In this document: in pieces, positions 30,001-36,450 of the stretch | Numbering within the stretch: position 1 is the first letter of the stretch | How the letters are laid out: the number at the start of each line of letters is the position of its first letter | NCBI GenBank assembly: GCA_951217055.1 | Contig: OX578277.1 | Span: 107,326,514 to 107,390,513, forward strand | DNA: 64,000 bases | Direction of reading: 5' to 3' | Source: Gerris lacustris | Lineage: Eukaryota; Arthropoda; Insecta; Hemiptera; Gerridae | Translations under genes and position numbers: made by a program | Notes under the pieces: generated by a model | Databases searched by the model: none | What the model saw: only the letters and a program-made list of their open reading frames with translations | Told to the model about the DNA's origin: nothing

Positions 30001-30431
30001 AATTTTAATTTATTTTATTAGTTATTTCACTTTTCATTGGGATGTGCAATATCAGGGGTGTTCATATAAAGTGTTATAGTTTAAAATCTACTATTTTAAA
30101 AACCATCATTAATTAATTAATTTAAATTATTAAATATTCCTTGTAATACAAATTTTGAAATAAATTTGTATCGTATTTTCGGACAACCTACAAATTACAG
30201 TGTGTTTGCTTCAATATTACACCAAAACGATGACTATAAATAATTAATTTTTGTTTCTGTTTGCAGCCGACTCAAGAAGCTTGGAGAGAAGTATTCTTTG
30301 CGTCGTCAGGGGTTTACTTTGTATTCTGTGCATTCTACCTTGTATTTGCTTCAGCGGAGAAACAACCGTGGGACAGCAATAGGAATTCCGAGGACAGAGA
30401 AATACACGATATCGATGAAACTGTTCATTGA
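9767..30431 (+). CDS. SLC17-family MFS anion/phosphate cotransporter, 3' seven exons (partial gene)
   Basis: Seven exons join to a 414-residue C-terminal part of a major facilitator of the SLC17 (sialin/NaPi cotransporter-like) family: 9767-10015, 16923-17010, 20247-20467, 24011-24160, 25698-25827, 27849-28090 and 30267-30431. Every junction is AG..GT and the phases agree (0, 0, 1, 0, 0, 1, 0). Visible family marks are GSFFLGYVVTQIPFG, the loop FGILAKKYGS, RFLQGLGEGP, and WIPPNERSRMG before the central helices. Members usually have about 450-500 residues, so roughly 60-90 N-terminal residues (first helix and glycosylated loop) are missing. No matching exon was found in 1-9766, so it is probably upstream of the window. 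The protein should be a 12-helix plasma or vesicle membrane carrier of organic or inorganic anions; the substrate cannot be read from this sequence. The introns are full of mobile elements, yet the reading frame is intact. Confidence 0.93.
10064..10842 (-). repeat. BEL/Pao LTR (3' LTR of the element)
   Basis: 779 bp, TGTTAATG..CTAACCA on the + strand, identical to 14284-15062 apart from one base seen by eye. A purine-rich AGTGGGCGGTA (- strand) lies just inside, as a polypurine tract should. Confidence 0.95.
10859..11182 (-). pseudogene. BEL/Pao pol tail, frame-shifted
   Basis: A second - strand frame stays open from 11182 to a TAA at 10859 (about 107 codons, no start). It takes over where the Gag-PR frame drifts, right after the integrase-like LIRVG motif, so a small frameshift separates the two. 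It stops directly before the polypurine tract, as a pol C-terminus does. No integrase catalytic core is present. Confidence 0.6.
11116..13479 (-). CDS. BEL/Pao Gag-protease polyprotein
   Basis: 787 residues in one open frame. Residues about 128-300 are the DUF1759-type Gag region (LPSFDGE..NWPQFRDTF..). A CCHC knuckle CHICNGLHKLVKC lies near 369-381, a second, CRNCLLPFHSGTSC, near 402-415, and a third, CRTCNGKHH, near 421. An aspartic protease follows with the active-site VLDSGS at about 505-510. These are the standard BEL/Pao domains in the standard order. After about residue 735 the sequence resembles the end of RT and then the start of integrase (SPGLIRVG), implying a deletion of RT-RNase H. 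The last ~20 residues are out of frame. It would form the particle and process itself, but not copy its RNA. Confidence 0.93.
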   Translation of the reverse strand: MATFDQQLAVLKTKLDSNATQIKRMYNFSGSMDATKPEHKTMFSGMLTQLEGTFQAFNLAYDQIVELCIVNSKTDVFPTASDKKLLESIQSQFYTLAGKRETLQASLAATANTAILGSTTRSLNKIKLPRIDLPSFDGEKVSNWPQFRDTFESLIHDEDYSNIEKFHCLTRSLTATALNLIKHIQVSDNNYEQAWNLIKRYYDNKRKLASSYVNQLVEFKPSNKNHTQVEILKEFLLNISENVTSFNNIVIPNRADYILFELSIRNLDKKTREAFELANSNVEFPSFESLQKFVENRYLALTMMEAAAKAPQPLKPVIKPSPTFPTPNKFQPKNTGFNSTVLMTTQSFSGKIQSNNKVSFNRRNKGTVCHICNGLHKLVKCMKFLSLTPYERFKLLRNWNGCRNCLLPFHSGTSCISKSRCRTCNGKHHTLVHLSKTSNNDCPTASSSTARTAQQSYHQPVSSQSERPSSSTSLAALEQSCDSLLGTIKAVICDSRGFFQPTRMVLDSGSQYSLITQECVNRLGLHPQDYKKSIKGFGSSPAFQASGKLTCCLRRNANSNSDFNTEAIVVDTITQNLPQTPLPPHIRNKYFNYDLADPMFWKSGPIDFLIGVNLFCDIMSGSPIILSDNEPRLLRTAFGHVIIGKLPSPAPMQSLSGVCFGITSSEESIEIIINQFWETEEVDLNLSQLSHTNQFNEDANTSPMFFANDSSVKISGLQWNPPVQDESSYNVLSPKPMFNKKAIFSAIGKFISPVTNVDSPGLIRVGYQRHNFYMIEDIIFFYLNDLP
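14260..14277 (-). promoter_or_regulatory. Candidate primer-binding site
   Basis: Six bases inside the 5' LTR the - strand reads TGGTCCTTTGGGCCGGAT, i.e. complementary to a tRNA 3' end finishing ..CCGGCCCAAAGGACCA. From memory it resembles the tRNA-Tyr 3' end with two wobble positions. Confidence 0.5.
14284..15062 (-). repeat. BEL/Pao LTR (5' LTR of the element)
   Basis: 779 bp, the pair of 10064-10842. In the element's orientation this LTR carries the promoter. The internal side is adjacent to the primer-binding site at 14260-14277. Confidence 0.95.
15072..15937 (+). repeat. Minisatellite, 46-bp unit, ~19 copies
   Basis: The unit is about 46 bp (44-46), with core AATGCAGTCGATTCTT followed by AATCCCAAAGGACTAC. 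It starts 9 bases after the BEL target duplication. The first copy begins TACAGTCGATTCTTCATAAT, like a pogo/Tigger-type terminal repeat. Runs of sub-variants (TTGATCATTTAAATCC against TTAATAATTAAAAACC) suggest unequal exchange. Confidence 0.93.
15938..16922 (+). other. Intronic AT-rich sequence
   Basis: No coding signal. Has a short cluster of ATCGATAT/TATCGAT-like words at 16118-16165. Confidence 0.35.
16923..17010 (+). CDS. SLC17-like transporter, exon 2 in window
   Basis: An 88-nt exon between ttttttcag and TCAG|gtaaaa. It reads GPIVPCSHALLSKWIPPNERSRMGAIVYS plus one base (phase 1 at its end). The PPNERSRMG cluster is a hallmark of SLC17 proteins. The exon is too short to stand out as an open reading frame and was found by matching phase and protein motif. 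Confidence 0.92.
17281..19700 (+). repeat. Family G tandem array
   Basis: Several-hundred-bp units repeat head to tail: CAAGATAAAAAGAACTTTTT at 17891 and 18890, with a near-identical start at 17281. The sub-block ..GCAAAATTTGCTGAAAAC.. to ..AAGCAAGCTAAT..AACGTAGTAAAA recurs near 18310, 18690 and 19510. Period is about 610 bp between the first two starts, and a partial extra unit lengthens the next. The last copy is broken by a tRNA-like SINE piece at 19290-19440. Confidence 0.85.
19290..19450 (+). repeat. tRNA-like SINE (family E) 3' fragment
   Basis: CTGGAAATATAGAGGCCCGTGGTTCAAATCCCGG is an anticodon/T-arm-like half. The tail (TTTTTCACTGTCTGTTTCCC, then CTTTCCGTAGTATGAAAACTACC) is shared with copies at 19888 and 25051. 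It lies inside a family G unit. Confidence 0.65.
19888..20030 (+). repeat. tRNA-derived SINE (family E)
   Basis: TCCTGCGTAGCTTAGTTGG is an A-box-like tRNA 5' part. CTACACTGGAAATGTAG can form an anticodon-type arm, and GTAGTTCAAGTGCCGG is a decayed B box. The tail matches the other copies. The acceptor ends do not pair well, so it is not called a functional tRNA gene. Confidence 0.7.
20131..20245 (+). repeat. 30-bp tandem repeat at a splice acceptor
   Basis: Three to four copies of TTTTACTTACTRATGCTCAATTTTATTATG run directly into the acceptor of exon 3 (ag at 20245-20246). Each unit carries CTTACTAAT or CTTACTGAT, which resembles a branch-point consensus. Confidence 0.9.
20247..20467 (+). CDS. 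SLC17-like transporter, exon 3 in window
   Basis: A 221-nt exon after ttttag, ending GTAGAG|gtgaat. It encodes GAQFGTVISMPISGLL, a helix pair (GWPTIFYFFGTISAVWSAIFIWTVYEDP) and the start of the central cytoplasmic loop. A 30-bp repeat lies directly upstream of the acceptor and a 26-bp repeat directly downstream of the donor. Confidence 0.93.
20492..20640 (+). repeat. 26-bp tandem repeat after exon 3
   Basis: About 5.5 copies of GCTATATAAACATTTTACTTTCAAAA (26 bp) start 25 nt after the exon-3 donor. Confidence 0.92.
20641..21535 (+). repeat. Repeat family D copy 1
   Basis: Starts TTACTTTTCCTCACTATCG and then TAGGAAAAGTATTGTTTTCACC. Contains a TATG/TATGT microsatellite (20749-20826), GTTATCATCGTAGCGCC and TTTGACGGTTAATAATACC. 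It aligns with copy 2 at 47349 and has no SINE at the point (about 21250) where copy 2 is interrupted. The right edge is approximate. Confidence 0.75.
22046..22744 (+). mobile_element. Family C element inside family B
   Basis: The termini AGGGTCCGTAGGC (22046) and GCCTACGGACCCT (22693-22705) are perfect 13-bp inverted repeats. After the right one comes a hairpin GTGTGCTGACTAGCACAC and ACTTGACCTGTTTATTTA. The second copy is at 50541, and a bare right end is at 40212. Confidence 0.75.
23054..23456. mobile_element. Family J MITE inside family B
   Basis: The TIRs begin CGACTGTGTAGTGTACC and end GGTACACAGTCG, with AAACCTCGTAACCCT mirrored inside. ATTT flanks both sides (23050-23053 and 23457-23460), a likely 4-bp target duplication. 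An internal hairpin AACCTCGTCATATACGAGGTT lies near 23260. Confidence 0.75.
23506..24010 (+). other. Intronic sequence with homopolymer C run
   Basis: No coding signal. A run of about 16 C is at 23629-23644, and small TAATATAT-type repeats lie near 23860-23940. Confidence 0.35.
24011..24160 (+). CDS. SLC17-like transporter, exon 4 in window
   Basis: A 150-nt exon (50 codons, phase 0) after attgttacag, ending AAAGAG|gtttgt. It encodes the end of the central loop and the seventh helix with GQNFGYETLMTELPTFM, the SLC17 motif in which ELPTYM-like residues follow the helix. Confidence 0.92.
24505..24735. repeat. Dense TATCGATA/ATATCGAT cluster
   Basis: More than ten overlapping CGATA/TATCG words occur in 220 bp (e.g. 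GATATCGATACCGATATATCG at its start), interrupted by a T run at 24650-24676. Confidence 0.75.
24886..24965 (+). repeat. tRNA-like SINE (family E) 3' fragment
   Basis: CCAGGAGGCCCGTGGTTCGAATCCCGG carries an intact B box, followed by the shared tail GTCTATTTTTCTCTGTCTGTTT. The 5' half is missing. Confidence 0.7.
25051..25245 (+). repeat. tRNA-derived SINE (family E), near-complete head
   Basis: CTCCTGTGTAGCTTAGTTGG (A box) is followed by CTGTACTGGAAATACAG and GTGGTTTGAATCCCGG (B box), then the tail shared with 19290 and 19888. The acceptor stem is not complementary, so this is a SINE rather than a tRNA gene. Confidence 0.75.
25428..25500 (-). repeat. tRNA-like sequence (degenerate)
   Basis: On the - strand: AAGTCTTAGCTCAATTGATAGAGC, an anticodon-like arm with loop CTGACAA, then GGTTCAAACCCCAG. 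The T stem is mispaired and the acceptor stem weak, so it is most likely a tRNA pseudogene or SINE head. Confidence 0.45.
25698..25827 (+). CDS. SLC17-like transporter, exon 5 in window
   Basis: A 130-nt exon after ttgtatag, ending CCATTG|gtaaag (phase 1). It reads NGILSSVPYFSMWMFSMVASCVADHFI and then a short basic loop, as expected for helix 8 of the family (NG..S.LPY..MW). Confidence 0.92.
25981..26384. mobile_element. pogo/Tigger-like MITE, copy 1
   Basis: Ends CAGTAGAACCTCGATAAG and CGAGGTTCTACTG, flanked by TA on both sides. The interior repeats AGGTT..CGACT..GTTATAGAGGTT words related to its own ends. Inverted relative to copy 2 at 30591. Confidence 0.88.
26593..26994. mobile_element. 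Foldback family F, shortened copy
   Basis: Starts TAGTCCAGGAGATAGCGTA and ends GCACGCTATCTCCTG. The left arm is mostly deleted compared with 31409-31974. Confidence 0.75.
27036..27122 (+). repeat. Poly(T) tracts
   Basis: Two long T runs (about 40 and 18 bases). Confidence 0.9.
27336..27757 (+). repeat. Minisatellite, 30-bp unit, ~10 copies
   Basis: The unit GTCAGAAGTGCTAGAGGTCA plus AGTTGAGGTG repeats exactly from about 27447. Because 30 is a multiple of three, several frames stay open, but nothing suggests they are translated. It sits 90 bp before exon 6. Confidence 0.95.
27849..28090 (+). CDS. SLC17-like transporter, exon 6 in window
   Basis: A 242-nt exon after ctgtttag, ending GGAAGG|gtaatt (phase 0). 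It covers helices 9-11 with GLNGAAYSGFKVNHMDISPRFAG, the best conserved C-terminal signature of SLC17 carriers (G.N...D..P..AG). Confidence 0.94.
28215..29685 (+). pseudogene. LINE reverse transcriptase relic, split by a MITE
   Basis: Before the MITE, frames read AFDNVGHSHVLKSL and RGVPQGGPISSTFFNIAI (RT motifs around the first catalytic Asp and the PQG block). After it come AERLIDGIQRSLCEIGLSVN, then KYLGYTFSGEL in a shifted frame, and LLKPDQKLNILNQYIFPAL. The order and the late LKP.QKL block resemble R2-like LINE reverse transcriptases. Stops, a frameshift and an xAND in place of xADD at the catalytic box show that it is dead. Confidence 0.75.
28525..29315. mobile_element. Harbinger-like MITE inside the LINE relic
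   Basis: 791 bp with TIRs AGGCGGAAATACACATGCTAG / ..TGTGTATTTCCGCCT, flanked by TAA on both sides (28522-28524, 29316-29318). A 3-bp TWA duplication is typical of PIF/Harbinger. Removing it and one TAA restores the LINE frame across the site. Confidence 0.9.
29686..30266 (+). other. Intronic AT-rich sequence
   Basis: No gene or repeat boundary recognised. Confidence 0.3.
30267..30431 (+). CDS. SLC17-like transporter, terminal coding exon
   Basis: A 165-nt exon after tgtttgcag encodes helix 12 (VFFASSGVYFVFCAFYLVFA), the AEKQPW motif and an acidic tail ending in TGA at 30429-30431. AATAAA-type poly(A) signals follow at 30560 and 30578. A good splice donor (TTAAG|gtaaag at 30449) lies 17 nt after the stop, so a 3'-UTR intron is possible. 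Confidence 0.93.
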   Translation, partial: PTQEAWREVFFASSGVYFVFCAFYLVFASAEKQPWDSNRNSEDREIHDIDETVH

Positions 30432-30559
30432 TTCCTTCCAATTTTAAGGTAAAGATTATTGCTCTTGGACAAAGAAGCAAAGTATTTAACATCACCCAAG
30501 TATTAAGCTTTAATAATGCAACATTTTAATATCTCTTTTGTTGTTTAAGCTATACAAAG

Positions 30560-30583
30560 AATAAAACACAAAGAGGAAATAAA
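30560..30583 (+). promoter_or_regulatory. Poly(A) signals of the SLC17-like gene
   Basis: Two AATAAA hexamers (30560-30565 and 30578-30583) lie about 130-150 nt after the transporter stop codon, just before a MITE that starts at 30591. They are the simplest candidates for 3'-end formation. Confidence 0.5.
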
Positions 30584-30590
30584 GCTATTA

Positions 30591-31039
30591 TAGTAGAACC
30601 TCGCTTACACGACCCTCAATAACACAACAACCTCAATTAAAAGTGCAATTTTCAAATCCACTTGAGATTGCCATAACACATAATGTTAAATTAACCTCTA
30701 TAACGCGACTATTATTATCGAAACAACCTCTATAACACGGATTTTTCCCAATTCACAAGGTAACTCAGAACCTCTATAACAAGTCGTTTTGAGATGTCAA
30801 CCTCCATAACGCGACTCCTATACAGGATTGGGTTGACCTTAAAAAAGTCTAGACTTGAAAACCCCACCCTCGAACCTCGATAACACGACTGATAACCAAA
30901 ATAACCTTGATAACACGACCCTCAACAAAAAGAGCACCTCGATATTTTATTATTTTATTTTTATTTTTATTTTTATTTTTATTTATTTTATTTTTATTTC
31001 CCTAATCCCCTTAAGACACTTCTTATCAAGGTTCTACTG
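30591..31039. mobile_element. pogo/Tigger-like MITE, copy 2
   Basis: The same family as 25981-26384 in reverse orientation, TA-flanked, with the first base changed. An (ATTTTT)n expansion fills 30945-31000. It starts 8 bases after the transporter's second poly(A) signal. Confidence 0.88.
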
Positions 31040-31408
31040 TATTATAAATTTAATTGGGCAAGTGTATTAAGTGATTTAGGTACACACAAAGGTTTTGTAG
31101 GCAATTCAACGAACAGGACGTTTGTTAACAGTGTTTACCAGTGGGTGACATAACATCTATTTTTGTTTGTGTTTAGTTTTATTTTAATTTGTGATATTTT
31201 AATTTATTTTATCTACTATTGAACTGATTTCGGGCAGTGAAATGTCATTTTACTGCCTAGGCGGAAAATGAAGAAAAATGTTGATGCCTATAGGCAGCAA
31301 AATAAATTTTTATGCCTAGGCAGCAACATTTTTATTGTTAAAATGTTGGCAATAACAGTTTATACTATTATCTCTATCTTATAACATTATTATATTATAG
31401 TTTAATAA
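31040..31408 (+). other. Unassigned sequence
   Basis: No gene seen. TGCCTAGGCGG/TGCCTATAGGCAGC/ATGCCTAGGCAGC palindromic words recur at 31250-31330. Confidence 0.35.
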
Positions 31409-31974
31409 TAGTCCAGGAGAAAGGGTGCAAAAAAGTGTCTGACTAACATCAAGCTAGAATTTTGTATAAAAGTTAATCTTTTAGCGACTTTTAAGAATAT
31501 GTGGTCGGCTAAATTCGTCTACGGGACATAGCTTGGCAATAGGCATTTTGCAAAAACAAACTGGTGGAGAGTGGCCATGTCCCGCCAATTATGGTGGACA
31601 GTATGATTTTTATGATCCTGAGTACAGAATTAGTTAGTAAACCAAAAATCAAGTCGATTTAATTTTCACACTTGATAGGTTAGTTATTCAAATATCACTA
31701 AAAATCAACGTGGTCACCAGTCAAGGGACAAACTAACATCAACCTGATTTTTGGTCTACTAACTAATTCTGTTCTCAGGATCATGAAAATCACATTGTCC
31801 ACCATAATTGGCGAGACAGGGCTGCTCTCCACCAGTTTGTTTTTTTCAAACGCCTATTGCCAAGCTATGTCCCACAGACGAACTTAGCCGACCACATATT
31901 CTTAAAAGGCACTAAAAGATTGACGTGTATACAAAATTCTAGCTTGATGTTTTTGCACGATATCTCCTGGACTA
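31409..31974. mobile_element. Foldback family F, full-length palindromic element
   Basis: The two halves are inverted repeats of each other for about 265 bp per arm (TAGTCCAGGAGA .. TCTCCTGGACTA). Matching internal words include AATATGTGGTCGGCTAA and GGTGGAGAG. TA or TAA occurs at both edges. It would form a very long hairpin. Confidence 0.9.
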
Positions 31975-32240
31975 TAAGTAAAATTTAATAAATAAACATT
32001 TTAATATTTAAATAATTTTTACTTGGTGACCTAAATTCTTGAATAAAATAGTTATTTTTGCTATGATTTATCACTATAGTTCCTTTATGTTTATTAAAAG
32101 TAAACTTATTTTACTATTGTCCTTTTATATATATTTATTTACTTGTTTTTAAAGTGTACTTTTAATATTATAATGAAACATAATAATTCCTTTAATTAAA
32201 ATTAATATTATTATTTTTATTTTATCTAATTTTGTTTCAG

Positions 32241-32300
32241 GACCTGAAGATAAAAAAAATTCCTAAAAAACCTCAAGGAAATACTCCAATCGAGAATTGA
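32241..32300 (+). other. Possible 3'-UTR exon of the transporter gene
   Basis: A strong acceptor (ttttgtttcag) at 32240 could pair with the donor at 30449, just after the stop codon. The sequence after it is open for 19 codons and then stops (TGA). Removing intron 30449-32240 would splice out one MITE and one foldback element. This is inferred from splice signals only. Confidence 0.25.
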
Positions 32301-32857
32301 CTAATATTTTTCTTGAGACTGTTGTATATTTTCTTATGTTGTGTACATAATATGTAATCGTTAGATTTTATAAAAAACCAAAATAGTATAAAATATGCTC
32401 AAATATAAAGCGAGTATAATTTATAAAAAAAAAAGCAGATAATTTTAGATAAAATAACAAAATACAAATATAACTAGAAGAGAGTGGTTTAGGGGTAATA
32501 ATTAATGATAAATTTAATTAACTCTTAATATGAGATTATTCCTCTTGTTTTTGGCATGGAAAACTAATATGTATAATATATATAAATATACCTGGTTTAT
32601 AATATAATATATACCTGAGAAAATTATATTTTTTCAATCATACAAGATGTGAATTTTCCTTAAAAGAATCTTGTAAATACATAGGCCTGTTCCACTCCAA
32701 TTTTTGTGCGTTGTTCACTGTAAAATATTAAGTAATTATTATTATCTGCTGATTTACTTTCCACAAACAAACATTTAGTGGGCAATATATTAAATCCAAA
32801 GATAATAAGGATTACTGTATATTTTGGAGAGAAGGATACATGATTATAAAGAAAGTA
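32301..32857 (+). other. AT-rich intergenic sequence
   Basis: No gene recognised. Confidence 0.3.
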
Positions 32858-33459
32858 CAGTGAAATCTCAATAACTTAAAATTTACATATAAATTCTACA
32901 TAATTTACTCTGAGTTATGTAATTTTTGGGTTATCAAAATTATATTATTAGGTTTGTTCCAACCCCCCTATTGTACCCGTATTTGTCCTTTGTATCGTTC
33001 GGGAATAGTTTAGGATAGGTTTGATATGCATGCCCTAACATTGTACTGCAATAAAATCATGTCAGGTTGGAATGGGTTTAGGACTATAATTCGCACTGTA
33101 TTAAAAACATGCAAGGAAACCTAACAGTTAGGGAACCTTCCTGTTGATATTTGTGACTATTGACATAACTGCGCATGTCATGGTAGTACAGTAGATGGTA
33201 CAAGTTCATGGTAGTACAGTAGAGCATTGGGACCGTACAGTGAACGGTTCGCAAAGGATACTTGCGCGGGATGGAACAGTAGAGGACAGTACGAAACACT
33301 GTTACAAGTTGTCTTGGAACGGATTTTATCCATTGTGCATGCCCGTGACGATGCCGCAGACGAAACAATGCTTGGTTGCAACAAACCTTATATCAATCTC
33401 GAATTAGCGAGGGAAACAGAAATCACTTCGACTTATTTCAAGATATCAAGGTTCCACTG
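32858..33459. mobile_element. pogo/Tigger-like MITE, divergent family
   Basis: Ends CAGTGAAATCTCAATAACTT and ATCAAGGTTCCACTG with TA on both sides. The interior open frames are chance. Confidence 0.75.
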
Positions 33460-33504
33460 TAGTAGTAAAAAAAGTTTTTAAAAATGTTCATTATAAATAA
33501 ATAA

Positions 33505-33599
33505 GGTACATACTTGTCAATTTGTAGCCCTCCCTAGAAGTTAGAGATCACCTATAATCACCTCTAACTTTTAGGGAGGACTCCTAACTGACAAGTACC
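33505..33599. mobile_element. 95-bp hairpin MITE
   Basis: GGTACATACTTGTCA and TGACAAGTACC are the ends, and the arms also pair over CCTCCCTAGAAGTTAGAG / CTCTAACTTTTAGGGAGG. Confidence 0.75.
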
Positions 33600-34006
33600 A
33601 CAAATAATAATCAAGGAGATACCTGGTCATAATGACTTTAGCTAATTAATAACAACAAAATATATTTGATTCCAAATAAAAATATTATAAAATTGATTAT
33701 TAAACTTAGATATTTTAATGGTGTATATAGTCATTTATTTGGACAAATTATTTAGAAAAAATTATTTGGAATCAAAATAACTCAACTACTATAACTAATA
33801 TAATATAATAACATTGAGCATAAACTTTGTAGTCAAAGTTATTTATTTTCCCAATTTGCGATAGTAAATTGTATATTTTATATGATATTATAATGTATAG
33901 TATACTATTACAGTAGCCTCGAATATAAACAAAAATAACACTTTAAACTCATAAATTAATTTCCTTTAGATTATACCATGAATAAATTGTGGTTTTTTAA
34001 ATTTTA

Positions 34007-34642
34007 CCCTGGAATGATAATGGTAGTCAAATTGATGAGCACAGTTTGAACCTTAACCTTCTATGCTCGTATGCGATGGTGATGGGTACCCCATCCTTCT
34101 GCAGTGTTTGCACTGGTTAGTAACACACCTGCTAGTGTAGCGGTAGTAGTCCTTTTGAGCATACACTCGTTTTCTGGTAAATTCCTGTCAAAGCTACTTC
34201 GTCGATTCGACTAACATTTGGTAATAAACGTAGGTAATTAATTGGTCGTTGAATGAGCCTATAGCCTGGGACAATGGGCCTAGGGATAAGGGGCAATAGG
34301 CCTAGGGGCAAGGGGCAATGGGGCCTAGGGTAATTGGCCTTGGGCCAGAGACCAGTGGCCAGTAACCTGGGGCCTGGAGCATTTTGCAAAGGGCCTAGGG
34401 CTTTTGGCCTGGGGCAGGGGATCGTGCATTAATGTTCACTCAATTTCTGATTATTTTGATGTTCTTAGTAACTTATTTGTCATCAAATGTTTTTATATCT
34501 CACTTAAAAAATTTAGTAATGAGTTCTTAATAGTTTTCTCTTTATAAAAGTGTAGTTTCAACCCAAAAAAGTTTATTTTCTGCATATTTTAGTCGAATTG
34601 TTTAGTAATACCAGCCATCCAATTACCATTAGCATTCCAGGG
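34007..34642 (+). mobile_element. piggyBac-like MITE, copy 1
   Basis: TIRs CCCTGGAATGATAATGGTA and TACCATTAGCATTCCAGGG. The right side is followed by TTAA. Homologous, in reverse orientation, to 49796-50417. The interior is rich in GGGCCTAGGG words (34255-34425). Confidence 0.82.
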
Positions 34643-35131
34643 TTAATAAAATATAGGAGTTCAATTGACACCTCATTTACCTAAAACCACTGTCGAAACA
34701 TCATATCTGGTATAGTGTCACACGTTAACATCATATTTGATTAATTTGTAATCTAATATCATAACTTTATTCACAGTAACTAACTAATTCAGTTGTGCAA
34801 GAGCCAGTGGTAGGAATTAGTTAGTTTAGTTTAAAAAAAAAGAAAGAAATGGATGATTAAAAATTCAGTTAGTTATATTGATATAATTTTTTGAACAATG
34901 GACCACTATTAAATAATTAACTTTTTGTATGTTTTACAATAAGTTGGTTTCAGATTTGTAAATATTGTATTATTTATTAAGACTATATTAATTAGGAAAA
35001 AAAGAGAAAAAAAAGAATAATTAATTATTTATGTTAAATATTTATATATATTATTTTAATAAAAATTATATTGACTAGTTGCGTATTTATTTATTAATCA
35101 TGAACCTAATTCCTTGATATTAAGAATGAAA
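34643..35131. other. AT-rich intergenic sequence
   Basis: No gene recognised. Confidence 0.3.
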
Positions 35132-35312
35132 ATTGAAGCGAGCTTCTTCCATTCAACAAAATATGCATCTGTCTGTCTGTCAGTAACATTTACGTGTCTG
35201 ACGATAACTTGAGTAAAAGTTGGCCGATTTAGTTGAAATTTAGTGTAAATTTTCCTTTCACTTATGTTCAGGCTAAGTTCGTAGTGGACAGCGTTATCCT
35301 TCTGACCTCGCC
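35132..35312 (+). repeat. Family B 5' fragment
   Basis: ATTGAAGCGAGCTTCTTCCATTC, GTCTGTCTGTCAG and GGACAGCGTTATCC match other family B copies. The rest is missing. Confidence 0.7.
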
Positions 35313-35314
35313 TG

Positions 35315-36450
35315 TCCTCTTAACCTATTGACTGCGGGTTCCTGTCCTCAGAATAGCATGGAAGCTCCTATCTTCGCTACTTCATCTGCTTTCTCATTCC
35401 CAGGAATCCTTGCTTACCCTGAGACCTTTGAGTAAAGCAGTGTAACCTCTTTCTCCTCTGCAAGCTGTTCTAATGCTGGCACTCCTTAACTAGCGCTGAC
35501 TCCACACATGGAGTACAAAGTGCTGTTTCACAGTTTGAGCATGTTGCTACCTTTTGGAGGTTGCATCCCTTACCTCTGGCGTTCTTGCTGGATGGCGTAG
35601 ATTTCTGAGGAAGTGGGAAGCTCTCTTGGGTACTGGACCTTTCTCGGTACAGTCCTGCCCCTGATATAACTTTATCATTCTTAGAGCCAGTGCCGGATTC
35701 ACCACTAATTTGTGTGGGGGAGGGGGGGGGGGGGGGGGTGGTGCAGATATGGTCAATACATTGATATGGCTTGCCACTCAGAGCCTTTGACACAGTATAT
35801 TATAAGGAGTATTTCTTAAATTTGAGTATGATCCTGAGTACTAAGTTAGTTAGTAGACAAAATATCAAGTTGATTTAGCTTGTCACTTGATAGGTTAGTT
35901 ATTCAATTATTACTTCAAATAAGAGTGGTCACCTATCAAGTGATGAGCTAACATAAACTTAATTTTGGTTTACTAACTTATTTTGTACTCAGGATCATGA
36001 AAATCACATTGTTCACCAAAATGACCGGGACATGGCCGCTCTCCACTGGTATTTTTTTGTTTGATTGTTGCTAGTAAAATTTGGCCTAGGGCATCAAAAG
36101 TCCTAAATCCGGCTCTGCACAGAGCCATAAGTGTTTGCCACTATAAAGTCCCCTATTTCCCATCTGGCCTGTGATAAAATTTCTACATTGTATTTCCTCT
36201 TCAGTACTAGCTGGTATTTTATCCCTTTCATTTGAATCCCTGTAAGTGGGATTTTAGATTCGGCCAACCTTAGTATATCCAAGTTCCCCATTGTGGATTC
36301 TCCCCCTTGCCACTGACCATTGTCTCAAGTCTAACAATAGATGCAATGGCCTCTCCTTTAACCCATGTATGGAGTGGGGGGAGTCCTAACACAGCCTCTA
36401 AGGTGGCTGTAAGTGCAGTCCTCATCGCTCCTGTTATATTCCTACAGGCT
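35315..36450 (-). pseudogene. Broken LINE with RT C-terminus and RNase H
   Basis: On the - strand from 36450: LACRNITGAMRTALTATLEA and then LGLPPLH (the ACR.ITGAM/LPPL block after the RT domain of R1/Jockey-like LINEs). Further on come KNDKVISGAGLYRE (start of RNase H) and, in another frame, GNEKADEVAKIGAS (end of RNase H). Foldback family F sequence (about 35820-36075) and a 20-base G run (35719-35738) interrupt it, and frames change several times. Confidence 0.72.
35820..36075. repeat. Foldback family F core fragment
   Basis: ATGATCCTGAGTACTAAGTTAGTTAG .. TACTCAGGATCATGAAAATCAC are the central inverted segments of family F. The outer arms are absent. It lies within the LINE relic. Confidence 0.75.

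Noticed and set aside
33084..33481. Open frames of 68-94 aa as a gene
   Set aside because: They overlap each other on both strands inside a TA-flanked MITE and show no domain.
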